A stretch of DNA of 7,719 nt, from assembly GCA_030619365.1 (NCBI GenBank), contig JAUXBQ010000124.1, positions 1 to 7,719 on the forward strand, in the 5' to 3' direction. The translations under genes were made by a program, and so were the position numbers. This DNA comes from a candidate division FCPU426 bacterium. Lineage in GTDB: Bacteria; Oederibacteriota; JAAXVQ01; JAUVAV01. This document shows, piece after piece, positions 1-5,993 of this stretch (within the stretch, counting starts at the first letter, position 1; each line of letters begins with the position of its first letter). The notes below the pieces were generated by a model. It had not been told where the DNA came from, searched no databases, and saw only the letters and a program-made list of their open reading frames with translations.

Positions 1-1
1 C

Positions 2-64
2 GCCTTGGGCCGGGAAACGCAAGGGGGAGGGATCACCCTGCTCGAATTGGAAAGAAGGGAATGA
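2..64 (+). CDS. C-terminal end of an upstream gene (partial, unidentified)
   Basis: This frame is open from the window edge and ends at a TGA (62-64) that overlaps the ATG at 61 in an ATGA arrangement. The same 4-base overlap recurs at the next two gene junctions, which is the main reason to believe this is a real gene end. About 20 residues are visible, ending GGGITLLELERRE. That is too little to assign a family. From the context it is probably another polysaccharide-biosynthesis gene, but this is inference only. Confidence 0.45.
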   Translation, partial: ALGRETQGGGITLLELERRE

Positions 65-1227
65 CCATGCCGCACTCCATTCCGCGCCGGGGCAGCCGCC
101 GCACTGTTTACCGCGCCCTCTGGAAGCGCCTGGCCGCCGGTTTGCTCGACCTGCTGGGCACCATCGCCGTGCGACTCGTGACCCTGGGACGCGGACTCAA
201 GCCCGACCCGGAAATCCTGGGGGACCCCCGGAACATTTTAGTCGTGCGTTTGGATCATATCGGCGACGTGCTGTTCGCCCGGCCGAGTTTGGCCGCGCTC
301 CGCGCCGCCTATCCCCGGGCCCGCATCACGGCCCTGGTCTCATCCGTTGGCCGGGAACTCTTGGCCGCGGACGAAAACGTGGACGAAGTTATGGCCTGGG
401 ACGCCCCCTGGTTCGCGCGCCGCCAAGCCCCGCGCAGGGGGCCGGGTCGAGGCGCCATTCTCAGCCAAATACGCTCGCGTAGATTCGATCTTTCCCTGGA
501 TTTGCGCGGCGATTTTCGCCATCATGTGCTGCTGGCCCTGGCCGGTGTGAAGACGCGCGTGGGGTACGGAATCACGGGCGGCGCCTGGCTGCTGCACGTC
601 CCGCTGCGCCTGCGCGTGGGCGTGCACGAAGTGGAGCGCGACTTGGACGTCGTGCGCGCCCTGGGACAAGCGGCCGCGGCCACGGGGTACGCGCCGATCT
701 CCCTGACTCCCGAGGAACAGGCCTTCGGGAAAAAGAGCTGGTCCGGTTCCGGTTGCCGCGTGGCCGTGCATCCAACGGCCGGGGACCCGCGCAAGTGCTG
801 GCCCCCGGAACGTTTTGCCGGGATATGCCGGCAATTGGCGGACCAGGGTTGTGAAGTCATCCTGGTGGGAACCAAGGCCGACCGGGACCGGGCGGAAAAA
901 ATCGCCGGTCTTTCCGGATCACCACTCAAGGTGCTGACCGGGCAAACCACGCTGCGGCAGCTCGCGGGCCTGCTGTCCGAAGCGGATCTCCTGTTGGGCA
1001 ATGATTCCGGGCCCGCGCACCTGGCCTTGACCCAGGGCGTGCCCGCGATCATGATCTGGAGCGAGACCAACACGGCGGAAGAATGGGGGCCGTGGGGAAA
1101 ATCCGCGGAAGGCGTGGTCATTCGTCATCCCGGCCGGCCCGAAGCCGAGCCGGAAACGCTGGCCGCGGCCCGGCGCCTGCTGGGCCGCTCCGGCCGGGCC
1201 CCTGAAGGAGTGAACCCCCAGGCATGA
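61..1227 (+). CDS. Glycosyltransferase family 9 protein (LPS heptosyltransferase-like)
   Basis: Predicted GT-B glycosyltransferase of family GT9, the family of the ADP-heptose:LPS heptosyltransferases WaaC/WaaF. It would act at the cytoplasmic face of the inner membrane. Residues 58-76 carry the N-terminal signature (NILVVRLDHIGDVLFARPS), in which D69 aligns with the catalytic Asp of WaaC. The C-terminal domain starts near VAVHPTAGDPRKCW (about 234-247). The nucleotide-sugar site is at LLGNDSGPAH (about 311-320, D315). At 388 aa it is longer than typical WaaC/WaaF because of a basic, hydrophobic N-terminal extension of about 55 residues, possibly a membrane-binding helix. It lacks the C-terminal Cys cluster of its neighbour, and ETNTAEEWGPWG replaces the usual GPTDP-type loop. 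The ATG at 61 overlaps the upstream stop. An ATG at 67 is better spaced from the AGAAGG at 53-58, so the true start may be 67. Sugar and acceptor are unknown. Confidence 0.9.
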   Translation: MTMPHSIPRRGSRRTVYRALWKRLAAGLLDLLGTIAVRLVTLGRGLKPDPEILGDPRNILVVRLDHIGDVLFARPSLAALRAAYPRARITALVSSVGRELLAADENVDEVMAWDAPWFARRQAPRRGPGRGAILSQIRSRRFDLSLDLRGDFRHHVLLALAGVKTRVGYGITGGAWLLHVPLRLRVGVHEVERDLDVVRALGQAAAATGYAPISLTPEEQAFGKKSWSGSGCRVAVHPTAGDPRKCWPPERFAGICRQLADQGCEVILVGTKADRDRAEKIAGLSGSPLKVLTGQTTLRQLAGLLSEADLLLGNDSGPAHLALTQGVPAIMIWSETNTAEEWGPWGKSAEGVVIRHPGRPEAEPETLAAARRLLGRSGRAPEGVNPQA

Positions 1228-2390
1228 AACAATTGCTGCTGCTGGCGGTGAGAATCTGCTGCAATCTCTGGCCGGGAAAAAAGCTGAAGGCCACAAGCCT
1301 CAGGCGCATACTGATCATCAAACTGTGCTGCATTGGCGATATTTTGTTTACCACGCCGGTGCTGCGCGCCTTGAAGGCCAATCTGCCCGAACTGCGCCTG
1401 GGGTACATGGTCACGGCCTGGTGCCGGGAACTGGTGGACGCCGACGAACGGGTAGAGGAGGTCATTGAGTTCAACGCCTACGAACGGATTGGTTGGGTGG
1501 AAAAAGCGCGGCGTGCCTGGCGGGTGATCCGTCAGATTCGCCGGGGCCGTTATGACGCGGTCCTGGTTCTCCACCGCTCGCCCCTGGCCGGCCTGCTGGC
1601 CCTGGCCGGCGGCGTGCCCATTCGCATTGGCTTCGACTGGCAGGGGGAGGGCGCGGCCCTGACGCACCGGATTCCTTTTCGAGTGGATGCGCACGAGATC
1701 GACCGCAACCTGGATTGCCTGGGTCCCCTGAAAATCGCGCTGCAGGGCATACAGCCCGAACTGATTCCGCCGGCCGTGGCCCAAACCGAGGCCGAGGCTT
1801 TTCTAAAGCAGCGTGGGCACGCGGACTACAGCGGGCCGCTCATCGCGGTGTTCCCGGCCGGTGGCGTGAATCCCGGCACCACCATGACCACCAAACGTTG
1901 GCCACTGAACGGATACCGCGAACTCTGCACGCAACTGGTGGCCCGGTACGGCGCGAGCATCCTGCTGGTGGGGAACCGGGAGGACGCGGCGGCCGGGGAC
2001 CAACTGGTGACGGATGCCGCCTGGCGCCAGGCCGTTATTCGCTCGGAAGGCAAAACCTCGCTGCTCACGCTGGCTGCCCTGCTGCAAAAGTGCGCGCTTT
2101 TTATCGGCGGTGACTCCGGGCCCCTGCATATTGCGGACGCGGTCGGCATACCCACGGTGTCCATGTTCGGGCCCACGGACCCCAAGCTCCTGGCGCCCCG
2201 GGGCGAACGGCACCGGGTACTTTACAAGTCAATGGACTGTTCACCATGTTATAATCCCGTCAGCGTGCGCCAGTCCGACGTTACGGTGTGCCGCTTGGGC
2301 ACCCTGGCGTGTATGAAGGAAATTACCGCGGCCGAGGTGCTGGCCGCGGCGCGGGAACTGCTGGAGCAGAAAGGAATTCACGAGTCATGA
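1224..2390 (+). CDS. Second glycosyltransferase family 9 protein (heptosyltransferase-like)
   Basis: GT9 enzyme of 388 aa, predicted to transfer a nucleotide-activated sugar (ADP-heptose in the characterised relatives) to a lipid-linked or LPS-core acceptor. Its N-terminal signature is RRILIIKLCCIGDILFTTP (28-46), with D39 at the catalytic Asp position. The C-terminal domain begins LIAVFPAGG. The donor-site motif is FIGGDSGPLH (293-302, D297), followed by the canonical MFGPTDP loop. Near the C terminus are DCSPCY, then further Cys at VCRLGTLACM, a cluster often seen in WaaF-type GT9 proteins. It starts in a 4-base ATGA overlap with the preceding GT9 gene, with GAAGGAG at 1204-1210 as the probable ribosome site, so translational coupling is likely. 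Sequence differences from the first GT9 run the whole length, so this is not a recent duplication. Exact substrate is unknown. Confidence 0.92.
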   Translation: MKQLLLLAVRICCNLWPGKKLKATSLRRILIIKLCCIGDILFTTPVLRALKANLPELRLGYMVTAWCRELVDADERVEEVIEFNAYERIGWVEKARRAWRVIRQIRRGRYDAVLVLHRSPLAGLLALAGGVPIRIGFDWQGEGAALTHRIPFRVDAHEIDRNLDCLGPLKIALQGIQPELIPPAVAQTEAEAFLKQRGHADYSGPLIAVFPAGGVNPGTTMTTKRWPLNGYRELCTQLVARYGASILLVGNREDAAAGDQLVTDAAWRQAVIRSEGKTSLLTLAALLQKCALFIGGDSGPLHIADAVGIPTVSMFGPTDPKLLAPRGERHRVLYKSMDCSPCYNPVSVRQSDVTVCRLGTLACMKEITAAEVLAAARELLEQKGIHES

Positions 2391-3535
2391 GAGTCGCCCT
2401 GGTGCACGACTGGCTCAACGGCATGCGCGGCGGGGAAAAAGTCCTGGAAGTGCTGTGCGAGCTGTATCCCCAGGCGGAAATCTTCACGCTCGTTTACGAT
2501 CCGGCCCGGATCTCGGATACCATTCGGGCGCATCAAGTGCACACTTCGTTCATCCAGAAACTCCCCGGCAACCGGCGCGGGTACCGGAATTACCTGCCGC
2601 TTTTCCCGGCGGCCGTGGAACAGTTCGATCTGCGCGGGTTTGACCTGGTAATTTCCAGTTCCCATTGCGTGGCCAAGGGTGCGCTCACCGAGCCGCAGGT
2701 GCCGCATATCTGCTTCTGCCACACGCCCATGCGCTATGCCTGGGAGCAATACCACGAGTATTTTCCCCCGGAACGGCTGGGCTGGTTCAAACGCTGGCTG
2801 ATTCCGCTGGCCCTCAGCCGCCTCCGGGTTTGGGACGTGGCCAGCAGCCCGCGGGTGGACGCCTTTCTCGCCAACTCGGCGCACGTGGCGCGACGCATCC
2901 GGGCTTATTACGGCCGCGAGGCGCAGGTGGTGCACCCGCCGGTCGAGGCCGCGCGCTTCCAGCCGGTGAAACGCCCGGGCGACTATTACCTGATCGTGTC
3001 CGCCCTGGTGCCGTACAAGCGTATTGACCGGGCGATCGCGGCTTTTAACGAAATGAAAAAACCCCTGGTGGTCGTGGGGCACGGGCCGGAGTATGGCCGG
3101 CTGAAAAAACTGGCCGGGCCGACGATTACCTTTAAACCCAACGTCGGCGAAGAGGAATACCTTTCGCTGTACGCGACCTGCCGGGCCTTCATTTTTCCGG
3201 GCGAAGAGGACTTCGGCATCACTCCCCTGGAGGCCATGGCCTCGGGCCGGCCGGTGATCGCGTTCGGCAAGGGCGGCGCCCGGGAAACCGTGGTGGACGG
3301 CCGCACCGGCCTGTTCTTCGCCGAACCCACGCCGCAATCGTTGGCCCAGGCGGTCCAGCGTTCGGAAAAAATACGCTGGGACACGAAACGCATCCGTAGC
3401 CGGGCCCTGGAATTCGATCGCCCGAAATTCAAACAGCGCCTGGCCGCGGGCATCGCGCGGAGCCTGAGGGAATTTAATCTCAACCTGAACGGACCGCGTG
3501 GCAAACGCGAGCCGCGGGCCTCCAAGAGGAAATAG
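2387..3535 (+). CDS. Glycosyltransferase family 4 protein (WbaZ-like)
   Basis: Predicted retaining GT-B glycosyltransferase of 382 aa. The opening, ALVHDWLNGMRGGEKVLEVL, and the SSSHCVAKGA / HICFCHTPMRYAWEQY motifs are typical of the WbaZ-like GT4 group, several members of which are annotated as mannosyltransferases. The C-terminal donor domain (about 195-360) has the VPYKRID segment (K211, R212) and the EX7E motif EDFGITPLE (E274 and E282), which contacts the nucleotide sugar. The C terminus is strongly basic (GPRGKREPRASKRK), which may help it bind the membrane. I chose the ATG at 2387 because it forms an ATGA overlap with the previous stop, has AAAGGA at 2370-2375 upstream, and begins exactly at the family's normal N terminus. 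The frame stays open further upstream, but that stretch does not look like GT4 protein. Donor and acceptor cannot be told from sequence. Confidence 0.92.
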   Translation: MRVALVHDWLNGMRGGEKVLEVLCELYPQAEIFTLVYDPARISDTIRAHQVHTSFIQKLPGNRRGYRNYLPLFPAAVEQFDLRGFDLVISSSHCVAKGALTEPQVPHICFCHTPMRYAWEQYHEYFPPERLGWFKRWLIPLALSRLRVWDVASSPRVDAFLANSAHVARRIRAYYGREAQVVHPPVEAARFQPVKRPGDYYLIVSALVPYKRIDRAIAAFNEMKKPLVVVGHGPEYGRLKKLAGPTITFKPNVGEEEYLSLYATCRAFIFPGEEDFGITPLEAMASGRPVIAFGKGGARETVVDGRTGLFFAEPTPQSLAQAVQRSEKIRWDTKRIRSRALEFDRPKFKQRLAAGIARSLREFNLNLNGPRGKREPRASKRK

Positions 3536-4942
3536 ATGGTACGCAAAGGAATCAGCTTGTTCTTTCATTATTTAAACCTGGGCGCGGATGTGCTGGCCGG
3601 GGCCGGAGCCATTCTGGCCGCGTATTTCATCCGCTTCTCCGGCTGGCCCATTCCCGTGCAACACGACATCCCGGCCCTGATGCTCTATATCCAGGCCCTG
3701 CCCGTAGTCGTGCTGGTGATACTGATCAGCTACCAGTACGCGGGCTTGTATTTGCAGCGCCGCGGCATATCCGGCGTGGACGAATTTTCCCGGCTGGTCA
3801 AAGCCACCTCCGTGGCATTTTTAATCATCATCGGGCTGACCTATTTTTCCCGGCGCGTGGCGTACTCGCGCGTGGTCCTGGTCTATGCGTGGTTCCTGTG
3901 CATTGTGCTGGCCACACTGTTGCGGTTTCTGTTGCGCGGGCTCCAAATGTTTCTGCGGCGCCGCGGGGTCGGGGTGTCCCGGGTCCTGCTGGTGGGCCTC
4001 ACGCAGACCGCCAAGCTGGTGGCCGAGCAAATCAAGCGTTATCCGGGACTGGGCTACCGGGTGCTAGGCGTGGTTTCCGAGGAGAGTGGCAAGAAAAACA
4101 CCTTTGAGGCGATCAAGGTATTAGGCAGTCTGCCCAACCTGGCTGGCCTGGTCCGGGGCCATCGCATTGACGAAGTTATCTTCGCCCTGCCGGCCAAGGC
4201 GCACGGGAAGATTGAGGACCTCCTGCTGGATCTCGAGATCACGGGCGTGGAATTCAAGATCGTATCCGACCTGTTCGGGATCATCACCAATCCCATGAGC
4301 GCGGACGAGATATACGGTATCCCGGTATTCGCACTCAAGGAAGCCCCGCTGACCCGCCTCTTTGCCCGCTTCCTGAAGCGGTCCCTCGACCTGGCGCTGA
4401 CTATTCCCGGCCTGCTCCTGCTTTCACCGCTGCTGGCATTTATAGCGCTGGCCATCAAGCTCACCTCGCCCGGCCCGGTCTTTTTCCGTCAGGAGCGCGT
4501 GGGCCGGGGAAATCAACCCTTTCTGGTTTACAAGTACCGGTCCATGGTGCAGCACGCGGAAAAACACACCGGCCCGGTCTGGACTAAAAAAGGGGACGCC
4601 CGGGTCACCCCCGTTGGCGCCTGGCTGCGACGGACGTCCTTTGATGAACTGCCGCAGTTGTTCAACGTGCTGAAAGGCGAAATGAGCCTGGTAGGGCCCC
4701 GGCCCGAACGGCCCCATTTCGTGGAGCAGTTTAAAACCCGCATCCCGCGCTACCTGGAACGGCACAAGGTCAAGGCCGGTATCACGGGCTGGGCCCAGGT
4801 GCACGGCCTGCGCGGCGACACGCCCATTGAGGAAAGGACCAAGTACGACCTGTGGTACGTGGAAAACTGGTCTTTGGTCCTGGACCTTAAAATCATCCTT
4901 CGCACCGCCCTCGAAGTCTTCCACCATACAGATGCGTATTAA
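3536..4942 (+). CDS. Polyprenyl-phosphate sugar-phosphate transferase (WcaJ/WbaP-type)
   Basis: Integral membrane enzyme of 468 aa that moves a sugar 1-phosphate from a UDP- or other NDP-sugar onto undecaprenyl phosphate, the first membrane step of O-antigen or capsule repeat-unit assembly. Four hydrophobic segments lie at about 14-33, 47-66, 90-104 and 112-133. A Rossmann-like central domain (CoA_binding_3 type) begins at SRVLLVGLTQTAKLV (about 148). The catalytic domain (Bac_transf, PF02397) begins near KRSLDLAL, with the membrane re-entrant helix and its Ser-Pro break (S297-P298). It continues through FFRQERVGRGNQPFLVYKYR, the catalytic Asp-Glu pair in FDELPQLFNVLKGEMSLVGPRP (D370-E371; GPRP 387-390) and KVKAGITGWAQVHG. 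All key residues known from PglC are present. The ATG directly follows the GT4 stop TAG, with AAGAGGA just upstream. Which sugar it uses (glucose, galactose or other) is not decidable. Confidence 0.95.
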   Translation: MVRKGISLFFHYLNLGADVLAGAGAILAAYFIRFSGWPIPVQHDIPALMLYIQALPVVVLVILISYQYAGLYLQRRGISGVDEFSRLVKATSVAFLIIIGLTYFSRRVAYSRVVLVYAWFLCIVLATLLRFLLRGLQMFLRRRGVGVSRVLLVGLTQTAKLVAEQIKRYPGLGYRVLGVVSEESGKKNTFEAIKVLGSLPNLAGLVRGHRIDEVIFALPAKAHGKIEDLLLDLEITGVEFKIVSDLFGIITNPMSADEIYGIPVFALKEAPLTRLFARFLKRSLDLALTIPGLLLLSPLLAFIALAIKLTSPGPVFFRQERVGRGNQPFLVYKYRSMVQHAEKHTGPVWTKKGDARVTPVGAWLRRTSFDELPQLFNVLKGEMSLVGPRPERPHFVEQFKTRIPRYLERHKVKAGITGWAQVHGLRGDTPIEERTKYDLWYVENWSLVLDLKIILRTALEVFHHTDAY

Positions 4943-4973
4943 AAAGATTTATCCACGAAATACACTTTGTGTT

Positions 4974-5130
4974 AAATCCGAAATCCGAAGCACTAAATTC
5001 CAAACAATATCAAAATTCAAATCCGGCATGCGCCGGACAAGTTGTTCCAATGACCAAACATCCGTTTCCAATTTTGAATTTCGGTTATTTGAATTTGTTT
5101 AGGATTTAGATATTCGTATTTAGAGTTTGT
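4974..5130. repeat. Inner imperfect inverted repeat (AAATCCG-type element)
   Basis: Nested inside the CACGAAA repeat. The left arm opens with a 7-base tandem, AAATCCG twice (4974-4987). The segment 4993-5022 (CTAAATTCCAAACAA, then TCAAAATTCAAAT) pairs with the reverse complement of 5071-5109 (CTAAATCCTAAACAA, then TTCAAATAACCGAAATTC), with a few mismatches and one insertion of about 7-8 bases. The centre holds a small perfect hairpin (5022-5037). It resembles dispersed palindromic intergenic elements I recall from environmental bacterial genomes, but the family could not be checked here. Confidence 0.65.
5022..5037. repeat. Perfect small hairpin at the heart of the nested repeat
   Basis: TCCGGC (5022-5027) and GCCGGA (5032-5037) pair perfectly around the 4-base loop ATGC. 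It is GC-rich within otherwise AT-rich repeat DNA. It has no T tract after it, so it is not a terminator by itself. Confidence 0.6.
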
Positions 5131-5226
5131 CTTTTCATTCGTGTCCTTTCGTGAGTTTCGTGGATATATCTTGTGTTATTGCTTCCCGAACGGTGGTTGT
5201 GGCGAAAAAGGATTGGAAAGCAAGGA

Positions 5227-5232
5227 TATAAT
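5227..5232 (+). promoter_or_regulatory. Possible -10 box for the receiver gene
   Basis: A perfect TATAAT lies 128 bases before the ATG at 5361. No good -35 box sits 16-18 bases upstream (TTGTGG at 5197 is too far, TTGGAA at 5213 too close), and there is no extended TG element. A promoter here is therefore only possible. It would give the receiver gene expression independent of the upstream glycosyltransferase operon. Confidence 0.3.
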
Positions 5233-5248
5233 AGCCTGGCCCGGTTTC

Positions 5249-5258
5249 GGTCCGGACC
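5249..5258. promoter_or_regulatory. 10-base perfect palindrome GGTCCGGACC, possible operator
   Basis: GGTCCGGACC is its own reverse complement and starts 17 bases after the TATAAT, so a regulator bound there could block early transcription. It is short and GC-rich in AT-rich DNA. No regulator is identified and it could be chance. Confidence 0.25.
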
Positions 5259-5344
5259 TTTGGAATTTTTGAAAAAAAATGAAATAAAATCTTGGAATTT
5301 TCGGTCTAACGTTTTAGAATCTGAAGGTTCCACAAAACATTGTT

Positions 5345-5349
5345 AGGAG
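5345..5349 (+). promoter_or_regulatory. Ribosome binding site deciding the receiver start
   Basis: AGGAG lies 11 bases before the ATG at 5361, a slightly long but workable spacing. The in-frame TTG at 5340 lies upstream of this site and has no Shine-Dalgarno sequence of its own, so the ATG at 5361 is preferred. The protein then begins right at the first beta strand, as receivers usually do. Confidence 0.6.
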
Positions 5350-5360
5350 TCATTACGAAT

Positions 5361-5726
5361 ATGTGCAAAGTACTGATTGTCGATGATGAACCGCGCTTTT
5401 TGACGACCTTGAGCTTGGCGCTTGAGGACTGGTATGAATGCAGCACAGCCAAAAGCGGGGAAGACGCACTCCTGGGGATCAACGATAAGTGCCCCCATTT
5501 AGTCATTACGGATTATTTCATGCCCGGCATGGATGGGTTGGAACTGATCGAAAAACTAAAAACAGAGCATTGCAGTCCCAAGGTTATTCTTATCTCCGGC
5601 CGTTTAAACTCGGAAATAGCTCATCAAGCCAGGGAACTCGGCGCTGCGGATTGCATTGTCAAGCCTTTTGACCTGGGCGATTTACGGAGCCGGGTCGAGC
5701 GCGCGCTGCAAGAGAAGAACGCCTAA
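5361..5726 (+). CDS. Stand-alone response-regulator receiver protein (CheY-like)
   Basis: A 121-aa protein consisting of one receiver domain and no DNA-binding or enzymatic output domain. It would take a phosphoryl group from a histidine kinase and signal by protein contact, as CheY or Spo0F do. All key residues are present: the acidic pair D8-D9 in VLIVDDEP, the phospho-acceptor D51 in TDYFMPGMDG, the switch S79 in ILISGR, and K101 in CIVKPF. Length is normal for the class. No kinase is in the window, so its partner is unknown. It sits alone between two repeat-filled gaps inside a glycan locus, with 51% GC by hand count against 63% in a sampled neighbour segment. It may regulate polysaccharide synthesis, or it may be an unrelated gene inserted together with repeats. 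The family call is secure; the role is not. Confidence 0.93.
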   Translation: MCKVLIVDDEPRFLTTLSLALEDWYECSTAKSGEDALLGINDKCPHLVITDYFMPGMDGLELIEKLKTEHCSPKVILISGRLNSEIAHQARELGAADCIVKPFDLGDLRSRVERALQEKNA

Positions 5727-5789
5727 CCATTTGATTCCGCACCACCAGCCCGTGATTAATTATTTCCTATCCATTTATTCTATGTTAAT

Positions 5790-5805
5790 CTGTGTGCATC
5801 CACAG
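5790..5805. repeat. Truncated copy of the CTGTGTGCATC repeat
   Basis: CTGTGTGCATC (5790-5800) equals the first 11 bases of the reverse complement of the left arm at 5830-5856, so this is a fragment of the same repeat family. With the following CACAG (5801-5805) it can also fold into a 5-bp hairpin with a 6-base loop. Confidence 0.5.
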
Positions 5806-5815
5806 CGGTCATACA

Positions 5816-5824
5816 TGCTATAAA
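5816..5824 (+). promoter_or_regulatory. Possible extended -10 promoter for the epimerase operon
   Basis: TGCTATAAA fits an extended -10 element (TGn followed by 5 of 6 matches to TATAAT) with no recognisable -35. A transcript starting just downstream would carry the whole 5830-5935 hairpin region in its leader. AT-rich repeat DNA produces such matches easily, so this is weak. Confidence 0.25.
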
Positions 5825-5829
5825 AATTT

Positions 5830-5935
5830 GCCACAGATACACACAGATGCACACAGTAAGAAAAAAGTCCGGGTTAAAGACTTTTTTTTTTAACCCTAAT
5901 TATTTTTTCTGTGTGAATCCGTGCGCATCTGTGGC
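5830..5935. repeat. 27-bp inverted repeat of CACAGATNCA units with 52-base loop
   Basis: The left arm 5830-5856 and the reverse complement of the right arm 5909-5935 match at 23 of 27 positions. Each arm contains about two and a half direct copies of a 10-base unit, CACAGATNCA (left: CACAGATACA, CACAGATGCA, CACAG). The 10-base period equals about one helical turn. The loop contains a terminator-like hairpin. There is no transposase and no clear target-site duplication. It looks like a small palindromic mobile-element remnant or a structured leader. Confidence 0.75.
5861..5891 (+). terminator. Terminator-like hairpin with T10 tract
   Basis: AAAAAAGTC (5861-5869) pairs perfectly with GACTTTTTT (5879-5887) around the loop CGGGTTAAA, and the T run extends to 5891. 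This could end the receiver-gene transcript, whose stop is at 5724-5726. The stem is poor in G+C, so efficiency as a rho-independent terminator is uncertain. A second stem (GGGTTAAA 5871-5878 with TTTAACCC 5889-5896) competes for the same bases. Confidence 0.45.
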
Positions 5936-5987
5936 TATTTATTCATTTTTGTTTTTATCCGTGGTGATTTTTTCAGGTTGATTTTTC

Positions 5988-5993
5988 AGGAGG
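5988..5993 (+). promoter_or_regulatory. Strong ribosome binding site setting the epimerase start
   Basis: AGGAGG lies 5 bases before the ATG at 5999. It overrules the in-frame upstream GTG at 5921, which falls inside the right arm of the inverted repeat and would add 26 residues (MRICGYLFIFVFIRGDFF...) encoded mostly by repeat DNA. Confidence 0.85.

Larger units (their letters stand above)
4946..5170. repeat. Outer inverted repeat of CACGAAA-type units
   Basis: The left arm GATTTATCCACGAAA (4946-4960) matches the reverse complement of TTTCGTGGATATATC (5156-5170) at 14 of 15 positions. The right side is built from about three CACGAAA-like units (read on the - strand) spaced 9-10 bases apart between 5139 and 5164. 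The left side has one clear unit followed by a degenerate one. Translating this kind of repeat gives the spurious peptide text IHETHERTR on the - strand. It looks like a degenerate non-coding repeat or MITE-like remnant with no transposase. Function is unknown. Confidence 0.7.
4943..5360. other. AT-rich intergenic region (418 bases), nested repeats plus a leader
   Basis: No credible gene lies here. The first 228 bases hold a nested inverted-repeat structure (listed separately). The remaining 190 bases are non-repetitive, AT-rich leader for the receiver gene and contain a perfect TATAAT, a 10-base palindrome, and short duplicated words TTGGAATTTT (5260-5269 and 5292-5301) and TTTCGGTC (5245-5252 and 5299-5306). 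Base composition contrasts sharply with the GC-rich genes on the left. I see no clear rho-independent terminator directly after the 4942 stop. The inverted repeat itself could serve as one. Confidence 0.8.

Noticed and set aside
2378..3568. Long open frame on the - strand (about 396 codons) opposite the GT4 gene
   Set aside because: It is the antisense shadow of a well-supported GC-rich gene. The translation shows no family motif, and the + strand has clear GT4 motifs and overlaps.
4827..5102. Small + strand frame of 91 codons overlapping the end of the phosphoglycosyltransferase
   Set aside because: The first part is out of frame within a solid gene and the rest is repeat DNA, so it has no independent support.
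5106..5333. Small - strand frame of 75 codons in the intergenic gap
   Set aside because: It translates the CACGAAA repeat (IHETHERTR text) and AT-rich leader. There is no ribosome site or domain, and such peptides are typical artefacts of this kind of repeat.
4946..5935. CRISPR array or tRNA/rRNA gene in the repeat regions
   Set aside because: The repeats are short, degenerate and inverted, without equal-length repeats separated by unique spacers. No tRNA cloverleaf or rRNA sequence was recognised.
4946..5935. The two repeat regions as terminal repeats of one transposon carrying the receiver gene
   Set aside because: The left (CACGAAA/AAATCCG) and right (CACAGAT) repeat sequences do not match each other, no transposase is present, and no target duplication was seen. 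A cassette origin is therefore kept only as a hypothesis.
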